A stretch of 64,000 nucleotides of DNA from contig NC_081333.1 in NCBI RefSeq assembly GCF_022539665.2, forward strand, positions 3,906,001 to 3,970,000. The letters run 5' to 3'. Positions 10,729-25,113 of the stretch are shown here, piece by piece. Made by a program: the position numbers and the translations under genes. The notes under the pieces are model-generated. The model saw nothing but the letters and a program-made list of their open reading frames with translations. It ran no database searches and was not told the origin of the DNA. This DNA is from Daphnia carinata (taxonomy: Eukaryota > Arthropoda > Branchiopoda > Diplostraca > Daphniidae). Position 1 is the stretch's first letter, and each line of letters opens with the position of its first letter.

Positions 10729-13700
10729 ATGAGTGCCCCTGCGCCAGCAAAGCCAAGTGGGATAAAGCCCCCAACGACTAGATTGGCTAGGCCATCTGTT
10801 ACGTCGAAACCAGCTTCAAATGGATCCTCAGGTATTGTCATAATTCTTTGCATTCATTCTAGTTGTTCCTCTTGATGGATTGGACAATTGTGAATTGCAG
10901 GAGAGAATATGTCTAGACTGTCCAGTGAAGATTTGCCCAAAAAAAAGACAGGTAATTTAGAAATGTGCAGTTGGTAGTCTACTCCATCCCAATCACCTTC
11001 ACTGTAGAAATTAATTCTTGTTCTTTTCTTTGGTACCTTGAGCATGGCATAATGGTATTTTGCATGTTTATAGCACATTTTTGAGCCCTTGCATGTAGTG
11101 AATCACTGAAACCCATTTTTCTCTCTTGTCATAATGGTTTATGTAGATAGAAATGAGGGGCTTGATGATGGTGACCTTGATCGGGTAAGCGACTTACCGT
11201 CCTTGCCAGGTAGTCGTAAAACGAGCAAGGATATGATGAGAAAACTCTCGGGTATGTCTATTTTATTTTTAGCACAACACTCCCCTTTTCACCGATCCAC
11301 CTAAAATAATATTGACACTTCATAATATCCCTGATTTTCTCATTAGCTTGTCTTTTTGTTTTGTCTTCTTGTCTTTTTTTGTGTTGTCTTGTGTTGTGTA
11401 GGTAGTAACAAGTATGTACCTATGTCTGTGTCCCTGTAGATGGTTCTAGTAGTGCTCTTGATGCGGCTTATGAATTGGCACGTCGGCTGAGCGAAGCCGG
11501 TGTTCGTCGAATGTCAGGTGAATTGTTTTTGTTGTTTTTTAATTAAATAACATTAGTTTGTGGCTTGGGCGTGGTAAACAGTTGGTTTCGTTTCACTTCG
11601 ATGGAATTTCTAGACTTGATGATTGCTTATGTTTAAATTGATTTACAGACGCCAATTTGATCCTGACGACGGACACGGATAGTTTCATTATAGGCCAAAA
11701 CGTCTACGTCAATGGCATCAAGCCGGGGAAAATCCAATTTATTGGCGAAACGAAGTTCGCTCCTGGCGAGTGGGCCGGCATTGTGCTGGATGATCTTTCC
11801 GGCAAAAATGATGGTTCGGTTGGCGGAGTTCGTTATTTCCAGTGCCAGCCGAAAAAAGGTGTTTTCTCACGGTTGGGAAGACTTACCCGTCAACCACTTG
11901 ATGCCATCCAATTGGCCGCTCTTCAGTCTCAGCAGTCGCAACCACCTGCCGCTAGTGAAAACGGAGATGAATCAGTGGCTGGCTCTGCGAGTACTAACGG
12001 TACTAATGGTACTTCGTCTGCATCACCAGGTAATACTGTTTGGATTTTATTTGAAAATTAAGAAATTACTTATAAAATTTTACTTTAATCAAGCGGCGAC
12101 TCCATCAACTTCAGTTGTCAGTGTTCAATCGATTGGCGACCTCCGACTAGGAGATCGAGTGATTGTTACCAGCAGTCAGGGTTCTAAGGCTGGTATACTA
12201 CGCTATCTGGGCACAGCCGAGTTTGCAGCTGGCCAGTGGGCTGGTGTGGAGTTGGACGATCCATTGGGCAAGAACGACGGAGCTGTGGCCGGCACGAGAT
12301 ACTTTGACTGTCAACAGCACTACGGTCTCTTCGCTCCTATACACAAAGTTTCCCGCTCACCGGCCAATCACATGCGACGCACATCAGGTGCCATGAACAC
12401 CTCCATGTCCTCTTCATTGAGCCAGCCAAGGGTTGGTGGAGCATCGCGAACGGGTACGAGAAGAGATTCAGAATCTGCCAGTGTCACTTCGGTTGCGACT
12501 TCACGCGCCAGCACGGCCATCAGCCGGGTAAGGTCCACTATCAACAATCCACGACTGGGCGTCAATTCCCTAACCAATTCACCCACTCACCAATCCAATC
12601 GCCAGGTATTTAGTTAACACCTCATTAACACACGCGCTCATTTCTTTAACGTCTGATTTATCAGAGAATTTACTTTGCATCTTGCACAGTCATCGTTGTT
12701 TGGTATTAACCCGTAGTTTGATTTCGCATTTTGATTTAGTTTACAACTTAGTGCATCTGAATTCTAAAACTAATGACATTTGCATTGTTTGAATTGACCA
12801 TAGAAAACAAGCCGGCCTTCAGTTGGGGGATCAGCACACACTCACCAGGTAAGATTTTGTTTTCTTAATGTTGTCACACGTCTCGCTGCTTTTTATCACT
12901 ACGCTTTTTCACGGTTTCAATGACACTAAAACTCTAATTCTGACTAATAGTGGATTCACAGTGCGAGGCCGTTTTAAACATTTCATTTAGATTTGTGTGT
13001 TGTGAATTGTTTCGGTGGGCGGTGCCATCCCTTGATACGTAACTTTACCCGTCTTAAGCATTTAAAAAAACCAAATCACAACGAGCTTTTTAGGCCTAGA
13101 ATTCGTCTAACACCTTCATGTTTCGTAGATGCGACCAAACATCAACAATTGATGGTCCCTTTTTGATATGATTTTCGTTTCGTTTTTCTTTTTTGTTTCT
13201 TTCCTTTCCCTTTCTACCCTTCCATTCATTAGGGAAGATATGACGAAGATGGCACCGCTGACCCAGATGGTTGTTACTGAGTGACCAAAAGAAAAAAAAT
13301 TCTTAATTATTTTAGATCGGCGCTATTCTTTTTCTAATTTTTCTTTATACATATATTAAAAAGCATTTTTTTTTTCTCACCTGCAGTATATATATATAAT
13401 TATACGTACCCGATTTGTATTTTAGCTCCTTGCATCTTGGTTAATTTAAAATCGCTATCTCGGATTGGCTTTTTTGGATTGTTTTTAGTTTTCTGGTTTC
13501 TTTTGTATCAGTTGCGAAACGGTAGTTTTATTGTTGATCGTATAACTTTAACCGCCCTCATATAGCGTGATTTCGACAGTAGACGGTTCGATTTTGCTGC
13601 TATTTAGCCTAAAAAGAATAGAAATAAAACGCGCGAAAACACACGAAATGATTTTAATTTAATTGAATGACGACCGGTAATTTCGGGTGGGCACGCAACA

Positions 13701-16700
13701 ACTTGATTTTCGTCGCTGGTTAGGATTTGCTGCGAGAAAGAGATCAACACATCGAGCAGCTGATGAAAGAGCGCGAAATGGAACGGAGTGAAGTGACCCG
13801 TGCAGCAGCCCAGGCCGATGAGGCCGAACACCAATTAGCCGTGCTCCAGCGTCGATACAATTTGGAAAAAGAGGAATTTACAGCCAAAATTGCCGAAGTG
13901 GAACGTTTGTTATTGGCAGCCGAATCGATTCGATCATCGCAAGGAGCCCAAATTGATGATCTGCAATTCCGGCTAGAGGAAGAAACTATTCTCCGTGGCG
14001 AAATTGAGGTATTTCATTGCATTAGTTAGAAAGATTTAATAAAAAATATATATTTTTTTTTTTTTTACTTCAGGCACAACAAAAAGGATTAGATGATAAA
14101 GAAAAGGAATGGGCTCGGCAGGTGGAACAGCTGGAAACTGAGGCACAACGTTGTTTTGAAGCAGAAGAATTGGCCGCGCGTTATAAGGATGAGTTGGATG
14201 CATTGCTAGCCAAAAGCCAGCAACAAGAGTCGTCCACCTCTGAGAACGATCAGTCAGATGGACGTATCCGGCAACTGGAGGCTTCTGTTCAGGTCAAAGA
14301 AAATGAGCTCACTCAACTCAAGGTAACTTTATAAATTTTTTTTTTGTCCTCCAATTTTGGAATTCGTGATCTTTTGTGGCTATTTATGGTGTTGGTACTG
14401 GAGAGCATAGTTTATTCATATATTCCGCCTGGCACGCCAACTGGCGATTCACACTTCATATATTGCTTATAGATTATTTGCTTCTTGTAAATATTTATGA
14501 GAACTTGGTCTCACACAATGACTGATTGATTAGAATTCCATGCAAGAACTGACGAAATCACTAGAGGCGGAGCAGGTCAAAAACAACGATACCGAAAAAC
14601 GTTTCCAGGCTTTGGAAGGAGAGCTACAAATCGCTAGGACGTTACTCAATGAGGCAAAGAATACCGTTGAAACGGAATGGAAGACCAAAGCGGAAATCCT
14701 TGAGCTCCAAAATGCTGAAAATCAAGAACAATTGGTCAAACTCAACGAAGAGAAAATGCAATTCGAAACGCGGCTGAACGAAGCCCAAGCCTTATTGAGT
14801 CGTTCGCAAGACGCCGACATCTCGGAATCTCATGAACTGAAAGCAAAACTTGAGGAAATGATACGTCAGTATGCCGCTAGCCAAGAGCAGGTATTAAAAT
14901 TGAATGAAGAAAAGAGCCAACTTGAATTACAGCTGACAGATTCTTTGGCGACATCGAATCAAACGAGGCATACTGTGGAAACGGAGGTGAACGAATTAAA
15001 GATGAAATTAGATGAGCTGGAACGACAAGCAGCCAAGAGTGAAGAGCAGCTTTTCAGCTTAGACGAGGAAAAAGTGCAGCTTGAATTACAATTGGCAAAT
15101 GCACAAGCGGCTATCGCTGAATCAGAAGAGGCTAAAAGAGCTGAGGTCGAATCGAATAAGCAAAAACTGGAAGAAATTACGAAACGAACTGAAACATTAG
15201 AACGCCTAGGAGCGGAAAGTAGTGAACGATTGAAACAGGTAGAAGAGGAAAAAATCAAACTCAATACAGAATTGGAAAAAGCTCTCTCATTACTGGAAGA
15301 ATTGAAAGAAACTTCCAAAACAGAAACAGATACGAGCAGGTTTGAATTTGAAGAACTGAAAGCTCAATATGATGCCCTGGAAGTTCAACGAACAGAAATT
15401 CAAATTCAATTGGCAAATGTTGAAAAAGAAAAAATTAAATCCGAAGACGAAAGGGTTAAACTTGATGCAGAATTGCAGTCTGTGAAAGTTTTGTTAGCCG
15501 AATCGAAAGGAACGGCCACAACTGAAATAGAAGCAACGAAGAATGAATTTGCAGAATTAAAAATTAAATATGGTACGCTAGAACGCCAACTGGAAGAAGT
15601 CAAGACGGAACTAGAAAATCTTCAACGAAAAAAAATTAAATCCGATGAGGAGAAAGCAAAACTGGAGGCAGAATTGAAAACCGTCCAACTTTCATTATCC
15701 GAGTACAAAGAAGCTATGAAAGTAGAGGCAGAAAAGAAACAAGTCGAATATGAAGATCTCAAAGGTAAATGTGAAAATTTGGAACGTCAGCATGCGGAAG
15801 TCAAAGTACAATTGTCCAATATTCAAGAAGAGAAGATTAAAATTGACGAAGAGAAATCACGACTTGATGCCGAACTACAAATGGCGCAGCTTTCATTATC
15901 AGAATCAATAAAAGCCACTACAACAGAAGCAGAAAAGAATAAATGTGCATTTGAAGAATTAAAAGCTCAGTGTGAAATCTTAAAACTCAAAGAATCAGAA
16001 ATGGAAATTCAACTGGCAAATCTAATAGAAGAAAAACGCAAATCGGAAATGGAACTGCAAAAAAAATATGAAGAGGAACATGAAATGTGGATAAAGAAAT
16101 TCGATGATTTGGAAAGACAGAAAGCGACAAATGAGCAGCGTCTGACCCAAATCGATGAGGAAAAATCACGTCTAGAAACGGAATTGTTGAGGTTATCCAG
16201 CAAATCCAGCGATACATCACAAGATCTAACCCGTCTTCATGGCGAATTGATGGTCGCCCGCCAAACATCAGCTGATTGGCAATCGCAAGCATCTAAACTG
16301 GAACTGGAAAAAACGAGTCTGGAGCAACTGAATTCTGCATTTTCTTCTGATCTTCAGAACAGCAAAAAAGAGATTACTGAACTCATTTCAGTTAAAACAG
16401 AAATCGAACTTCAATTGGCAAATCTGAAAGAAGAAAAGAATAAATCAGAAATGGCACTGCAAAAAGTATGCAAGGAAGAAGTTGAATCATGGAAACAGAA
16501 AGTCGACGATTTTGAAAAGCAAAAAACTACCAACGATCAGCGTCTTGCTCAACTCGATGAAGAAAAATCCCGTCTCGAATCTGAATTGTTGCAGCTGTCC
16601 AGCGTGTCTAGCAATACTTCTCAAGATTTGACTCGTCTTCGAGGCGAACTCGTGTCTGCCAACGAAACCTTGGTCGAATCACAATCTCAAGTGTCTAAAC

Positions 16701-19002
16701 TGGAACAGGAAAAATCAAGTCTCGAACAAATCAATGCCACTCTTTGTTCCGATCTCCAGAATCTAGAAGAGAGAATATCTGAACTGTCTTTAGCCAAAAT
16801 AGAACTCGAACGGCAAATAAAGGAAGAGAACCAAAGTCTGAAGGATTTCCAAGCCCAATATGAAAAGGATAAGTCAGAATGGGATCGGTTGAGTAAGGAA
16901 CTCCATGAAAACATGCAAAGTAAAACTAAGGAAATCACTACTCTAACTGCAGTCCTAGAACAATTAAAAACCCAACTTCAAAATGCTAATGAATCTTTGG
17001 TCGAAATGGAAGCTCAATCGCTGAATGAAAAATCTGAATGGGAAAAAACGAATAGCGCGTTAGTTTCCGATCTGACCAGCAAAGAGAAGCATGTCACCGA
17101 TCTAATTTCGGTTAATGAAAAATATGAAAGCGAATTGAATATTGCCAAAGAAGAGTGCAGTCGAATGAAGCAATTACTACAGAGCCTTGAAGCTCATCAA
17201 CAGGAATCTTTGGGTGGAATGGCTGAACTTCAAAAATCCATCGCCGTTCTAGAAGTAGAGAAATCAAATTGGCTGGCTGAGAAACTTCGACTGGAAGGAT
17301 CCATTGCCCAGTTTGAGACGCGGCTCTCCAGTTTATCAAATGAAAAGGAGAAATCTGATCGCACAATTCAGGAACGTGACAACCGATTGGCCAAGTTGAC
17401 GGAAGAGGTGACGCTCTTGCAACAGAAATTTACAGCTCATATTGCAGAACTGGAACAAAAGCTGAAGGAGAACCGGAAAACGGAAGAAACGGAACAGGAG
17501 CTACAGGCAGCGTTGGTTGAAGCCAGAGCTCGCGCAGACGAAATTCAAAGCGCTCTGGAGGAAAGTCAGAAAAATGAAAAAGAACTGCTGAAGGTACGCG
17601 AACAGCTGATTTCAGCCAACAAGTTGCACGAAGAGTTTGTCGAGCAAAATCAAAAAGAAAAGAACGAACTCAAGCAGCGCATGGAAGAACTCGCTGCTGC
17701 AAAAGAGTCTATGCAACTTCGAGAACTGAAGCTACAAGAAGAGCTAACTTTGTTAAAACGACAAGTTGATGAACAGACCAGTAGATTGAAGGGTCAGCTC
17801 GATGACACCAAGAAAGAAGCTGAGATTACTCTCCAGCTGTTCCAGGATTTGTAAGTATTAATTTGCCATTTTCTGTAACAATAAAATATTGAATACCATG
17901 TATTGCGGTTCAATTCCCGTTCATAGGGAAGATGCCAACAAACGGATCAAAGAGTTGCAATCCAATTTGGAGGAAAATGACCAAAAGCTGATAGAACTGC
18001 AGGAAGTATCTCTACAAGTCAAAAGTTTGGAGGACACACTTGCCCTTAAGACGATTGAGTTGAAGGAAGAGATGGAGGACCGTGACAAAGCTGAAGACAG
18101 AGTTCTGAGATTGACGGAATGCTTAGCCGTAAAAGAAAAAGAGCTCGAGGCCTTACGGCTGGAGGTAGCTTCACTTAATTTTCTTACGCTAGTCAATTCA
18201 AACTGAAAAAATATTTTTATTTTTCAAGGCTGTTAGCTTAAAGAAATCCACCACCGAAGTTTCACACCTGTTAACAGCATTTTCGACCGTAGACCGGGAA
18301 AAGAAGCAACTAGAAGCCAAAGTAGTGGAATTACAAGTGGCTGCTGCTGCGGCTTCTCGAGGTGCCGGAGCTGATGCCGCTGATACCGATGTTCGAATCA
18401 AGAAACTGATGGAGGATTACGAATACAAGGAACAAGAAATTAAGTTCCTCAATTCCGTGATTGTGGATATGCAAAGGAAAGTGGAGGATCTCAATGTCAA
18501 ACTAGAAATTAGCCAAGCAACGTTGTTAGGGCAGAATGTGCTGACACCAGAAAATAATCGGTGAGAGTTAGACTTTAAAATGCTATGATAACTTTCATTT
18601 GTTAGTAGGGTAATTATAAAAACTTTTTGTAACCAGGAATGGTGTTAAAAGTGAAGCCAAAGTCCCAAGATTGTTCTGTGACATTTGCGACCTGTTTGAT
18701 TTGCATGACACGGAAGATTGTCCTACGCAAGCATCCGAGGATTTCGAAATCTCGCCACCTTTCTTGAATCAACGACCTTCCGCCACCTTCAACCAAAATT
18801 CACCCAACCATAACCAACATTCACATCATGGAGGGACTAGGGGAGCTACGCGACCTTATTGTGATAATTGTGAAGGTAAAAGATTAGCATGCTCATAAAA
18901 TTTACTATTACCTATGACAGTTGCTGCATATAGTTTTTTTATACATTAAATTTAGTATTTGGCCATCAGACCAAGGACTGCATAGAAGAAGCAACCTTTT
19001 AA
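10729..19002 (+). CDS. CAP-Gly domain linker protein (CLIP-170 / CLIP-190 family), microtubule plus-end tracker
   Basis: CLIPs bind growing microtubule plus ends and link them to membranes and dynein/dynactin. Coding exons: 10729-10831, 10901-10951, 11147-11251, 11440-11517, 11649-12029, 12094-12605, 12804-12848, 13724-14008, 14074-14322, 14534-17850, 17927-18164, 18229-18560, 18637-18875 and 18956-19002, giving 1993 aa. A Ser/Lys/Pro-rich head ([13 protein letters not shown]) is followed by CAP-Gly 1 ([33 protein letters not shown]) and CAP-Gly 2 ([32 protein letters not shown]), then a coiled coil of more than 1300 residues. Two zinc knuckles follow ([16 protein letters not shown] and [14 protein letters not shown]), and the protein ends EEATF, like the acidic-aromatic tail of CLIP-170 that binds CAP-Gly domains. 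Exon 14534-17850 is unusually long. A separate terminal exon at 13233 may give a short form. The gene ends 237 bp from the RPB11 stop. Confidence 0.93.
13233..13280 (+). CDS. Candidate alternative terminal exon of CLIP (short, coil-less isoform)
   Basis: After exon 12804-12848 (phase 0), an acceptor TTCATTAG precedes 48 bp in the same phase that encode [15 protein letters not shown] and a TGA stop at 13278-13280. About 340 bp of AT-rich sequence and an AATAAA at 13623 follow. Using this exon would yield a protein of about 440 aa with both CAP-Gly domains but no coiled coil or zinc knuckles. The long form skips it to the acceptor at 13723. Frame and splice site are seen directly; use of the exon is inferred. 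Confidence 0.5.
   Translation, partial: GRYDEDGTADPDGCY
13623..13628 (+). terminator. Poly(A) signal for the putative short CLIP transcript
   Basis: AATAAA lies 343 bases after the stop of the alternative exon and about 100 bases before the next coiled-coil exon, which fits intronic polyadenylation. Confidence 0.4.
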
Positions 19003-19239
19003 GTGGGGCAATTGTTTGTTTTTTGTTTTGTTTTTTGAACACTTGTTGTCATCCTATCGCAGGTGCCAATTTCTACAAATAGGTTTTTCTCCTCCACTTA
19101 CCTGTGCCTTCGCGTAACGGTGGTTCCTTCACCGAACAAGATCTGCTTTAATAAGAAATATATTAGCTACTCATAGATTTATGCAAAACCGTGTATTTAA
19201 ACGATGCTTCCATGTGTTTATTTGTGAATTATTAGTTTT

Positions 19240-20009
19240 CTATTCTAAGCCCTCTCGCTTTTCTCGTACGGCGTCCTACATAAAGAAATTTTTTATATTG
19301 TTATTATGCTGTTTGTTCTTAGACTTGAATACAAAAATATTACGCGAAATCGCTCTTCGAGAAGGGAGAGTTCTGAAATAAGATCTGTGATGGCATTCAT
19401 CAAAGCATCTTGAGGTGAATAGGAAGGGGAAGTCTGGATCCTCAAGATGAATTTGTGTTCCAGTGGATGAGGCTGCTTGTAGCCAGCAAACAACACATTA
19501 GGATCTTTCAGCAACTGGCTGCAAGTTGAGAAAGCAAATTTGAATTAAATTAAGCTAACATTATTAATAGAGGATTAAAACCAAAATGTTGATAACACAC
19601 TTTTTATCCAATTAAAATGTAACAACACAAACTTGACAACTAAATTTAACATACCACTATTTCCTAGTAATATCTACTGTAACGTGTAAACCACTACAAA
19701 TCATAAAAACAATGAATTGCCTGATGCTGCATGGGATTGGCGGGTTAACAAATTTCATACAAAAGAAAACAAATGTTCAAATGTGTTTTACCAACGAATC
19801 ATGTTTCCAAGAGTGTGGTCCTCCTTATTTACTGTGAAGATAGCTGCATTCGGAACTTTCGTGTCCTGTTCGACTACGATTCTAGAAAAAAGATTGCACT
19901 TCGTGAATGTTAAGCCACCTTACTGAAATATTTCTTAATTTAAATGAAACACAAACTTTTTTTCTCCTTCAAACAGAAGAAATGATTCGAATGACGGAGG
20001 TGCATTCAT
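19240..20009 (-). CDS. POLR2J: RNA polymerase II subunit RPB11
   Basis: RPB11 pairs with RPB3 as the alpha-like heterodimer that nucleates Pol II assembly. Minus-strand exons 20009-19957, 19881-19792, 19518-19344 and 19275-19240 give exactly 117 aa, the human length. The start is [18 protein letters not shown]. Then come [20 protein letters not shown] and [20 protein letters not shown], the core of the alpha-like fold, and [18 protein letters not shown] 36-base last exon encodes the tail [11 protein letters not shown]. It is tail-to-tail with CLIP. All junctions are GT..AG and phases agree, so confidence is high. Confidence 0.96.
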
Positions 20010-20303
20010 TTTCGACTTTCCGGTAAAATAACAAACATTTGTCTACGAGGCAACGATTGACAGTTTAATCTAAGAATGCAGCATTGCATTGCGCATTGTT
20101 TGCAATTGCAATATTCAAACTATTTTGGGAGCTAAGAATTTACTCTCCTAAATTAAATAAAAAACTATTAATAGTAATTTCCGAAAAAAGCTATATTTTA
20201 TGGAAAGAAAATATAGTAGCTAATCATTACTTTCATTTTGGGTTCACAGGGCGAGTGTTGCTGCTTAAATTGGCAGATCAAGATCGGGATTTTATCTTAG
20301 AAA

Positions 20304-22194
<1,891 letters not shown>

Positions 22195-23449
22195 AGCTCC
22201 CCCAGATTTATTATATGTTTCCTGTGCTATCAAGGTACTTGCGAGGGATAAAAAGGATGAAAAGGAGGACGAGTCGGCCAAGGCCAAGGCCGCGATGAGT
22301 GTTGACGATTCAATTTTTGAATGGCATTGGGCTTTCTTGTTATCATTATTACTACTTCCATTCTCTTAGTTCATGTTTTCAAGTCCAATTGCGCGTGTTC
22401 TGTGTGCGTGTGTTTTTTCTCTTTCCGATTGTCTTTTCTATTTCATTTACTAAAGATATCACGTCCAATTGTTGCATTCCGTTGTCCCTAGCTGTCCTTG
22501 GCCTTCATCCGCTCAGTTCCGATTTAGCCTAATTTTAAGCCTATCAATGTTCATAGAATCCCTTTGTCTACAGGGTAAGCACACACATCTACACCTGATT
22601 TAAGTTTTGATTGTTTCGCTCTTACTTCATTTCCTCACCCTCACCCCAATTATCTGTCGACAGAATCCGAAGTGATATATGTCCTTACCTGCGCTCCTTT
22701 ATAATATGTGTACAGTACAGTTCAACGCAGACGCACTTTCCGCCTCTCCCAAACCCCCCTTCGCTCTGCCCCACCTTTCTTCTTTACACCCGGGGGTTCG
22801 ACGATTTTCACCTCAGTGTTTTCCTGCATTCATGCCTCTTGATGATTACCACAAGGTTATTGTGTATTACTTGGTTTCGTGTGTCCGGCCGCTGTCATTT
22901 TGCTTACGTCAACCAGGTTAATGAATTTGTTTTCACCGCACCCACTATCCTCCGCGTCCTCCCACATTTTTCCGCCCTCGCCTCGTTGAAAAATTTGGCC
23001 AAAAAGAAAAAAAAAAGACACAAAAAAAAACAAGTCGTTTTCATTGCTGTATTGTGCGTGGCGGCAATAATACAGTGGATTAATGTATATAAATGTTAAA
23101 CATTCAGTTACCGCAATTCCAACAGGGGACGGCTGTGCGGTATCGTTATATAGTGTGTGCAGAACAATTGTAACATCCAACATAATTACTTTAGAAAAAA
23201 AGACAGCAGACACTGATTACCGGGATTCGGAATGCTTATACAGAATGAAGAGATATAGTTCGCATTTTCTGGAATAAAACCCAACATTGAATTGATTCCC
23301 CACAACCCGTTTCTGAGAATTTGTAAAATATCTAGGACACATCTAAAACAACAGCGACAAGATTATCCTACCAGCAAAATCGCCGGCCGTTTAGCAATCT
23401 AAAAACTTTGATTTTGTGCATGTAGACTCTGTAAACTAGAGAAAATAAA
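22195..23449 (+). other. Probable ERK 3' UTR
   Basis: About 1.25 kb without convincing exons. It contains AATAAA at 23273-23278 and again at 23444-23449, the latter followed by an A-rich run. The open frames here are pyrimidine-rich and have no domain. Assignment to ERK rests on strand and position. Confidence 0.5.
23444..23449 (+). terminator. Poly(A) signal, probably ERK
   Basis: AATAAA followed within ten bases by an A-rich tract. A second hexamer lies at 23273. The minus-strand citrate carrier ends 138 bp beyond it. Confidence 0.5.
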
Positions 23450-23586
23450 GGCCCAAAAAAAAAGAAAAAAGCTGGGGAGCTCTGGATCTTTACCATCAAA
23501 CTACAAACTTAGAATGACACCTGGAAAAACATCAAGGCGAAGTCGTGCGGTACCTTTCCTCGTCGACTGGAGAGACCCTTCACCCA

Positions 23587-25113
23587 TTACTTCCAAACTT
23601 TGGAGAAAAGCTCCATGAAGGAATCGTAAATCATGAAAGTAATGGCCACATCCAGGCAGACGCGGCTCATTCGTGGAATGGTTCCCTTGTAAAAACTACC
23701 AATCATGAAGAGGTATAAATATTTAATCCTTTTGAGAGAATATTTTTGTAGTAAACTTACGCTTTAGGACCTTCTTTCTTCCAAATTTGAACAAAGCAAT
23801 CCATGGTATTTTTGTACTTGGAAGCCTCGAGACCCTGCAAAAGGTGCTGTTCACTGATTTGAATATACTTGATGAATAGCCTTATTCAACCTGCATACGG
23901 GTTTTCACGACATCGATCGGAGTATTGCCGAATACGGATGCGGCACCAGCGACGGCACCGAAGGCACCTACAACGAGTTTTGGTACAGACTTCTTAGAAT
24001 CTCCTCCACGATACCAATCTTTACAGGTTTCCATCACGAAAAAGCGGATGGCTTGATTGGACCCTTGCTTCATGATAGTGGCCGTAAGACCTTGATACGT
24101 CCCTCTTATTCCTATTATCGGATGTCAATGGAGATAAAACTCTTTGTGAATCTTATCTAGGTTTATGCAACTACTATTTACCTTCATTCTTGATGATGGT
24201 TCGTACGCCATGAAAGAAACCTTTGAACTGGGGTTTGGCAGATCGTTGATCGTTGATGAATTTGACCTTTACGGTCTCCATGGGCGTTACAGCGAAAATA
24301 GCTTCTGCTACGCCAGCGCCTAAACCACACAGAAGCCGCTGACCAGCTGTCAAGTTTCCGTTGGCATCGACACTGCGCTTTTTAAGTTCTTCAAAAGCTC
24401 CAAATCTAAACCAATAATTTATTGTGAGAAAAGGAATCCAAGCAGCAAAGACTTATTCTTTTACCTAACGGCAGATTTAGGGATAGAGCCATAGAGGAGG
24501 ACAGACAATCCACGATAAAGTCCCAAAACTCCATGTCCGCGGACCGTTTTCTTGACACAATCGATAATACCATCATATTGCCGCTTTCCACCTTTTTCAT
24601 CCAACTGCAGTTGAGTTTTAACAAACTCAGTTGGAAATGTGATACAGATTTCAATTCCACCAGTAATACCACCTATGAAAATTTGGAATGGAACAATATT
24701 AGCTGATAAGGCATATCTGGAGACAGAGGTATAGAAAGATTGCCATCCAATTATTTTTCTAATTTTTGACGTTGAAATTGTGCCTATTTCAATTATTGTA
24801 AAAGCACTTGAAGTACTTGGCTTGATGCCAAAATATGAATGCATGCAGATCCATATTAAATTAAAGGAATAGTTGTATCCGATAAATTCAATTGTAATAA
24901 CACTTTGAAACTCCCATATATAAGCTACCACCACTTGCTGAAATGTTTTTTACTTAAAGATTCATGCAAAATTTTGATTTTACCTGCAACAATGCCTTTT
25001 AATCCTTTATTTCCTTCCCCACCAGCCGCGGCTGCTCCAAGACTCATCATCCACGGTCTTCTTGGAAAAACAGATGGCCTACTAGCAATCACATCATTTC
25101 GTACACGGTCCAT
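23587..25113 (-). CDS. SLC25A1: Mitochondrial tricarboxylate (citrate) carrier
   Basis: This inner-membrane carrier exchanges mitochondrial citrate for cytosolic malate, feeding lipid synthesis. Minus-strand exons 25113-24984, 24672-24465, 24405-24182, 24111-23891, 23834-23761 and 23695-23587 give 321 aa (human 311). The three SLC25 repeats are visible through their signatures: [27 protein letters not shown] and [13 protein letters not shown]. Carrier-specific stretches include [20 protein letters not shown] and [19 protein letters not shown] near the end. The ATG follows directly on a possible 3' splice site (GTTACAG), so an upstream non-coding exon is likely. The 311 bp intron 24673-24983 is the only long one. 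Confidence 0.95.

Noticed and set aside
14959-15318. Minus-strand frames opposite the CLIP coiled-coil exon
   Set aside because: Serine-rich shadows of Glu/Lys-rich coding sequence on the plus strand.
20090-20130. GCATTGCGCATTG.. stretch resembling the miR-33 seed, with a small hairpin
   Set aside because: The match covers only the seed, the stem is short and bulged, and the known mature sequence is not present.
22611-23099. 162-codon open frame after ERK
   Set aside because: Pyrimidine-rich sequence without motifs, in the position of the ERK 3' UTR and with poly(A) signals downstream.
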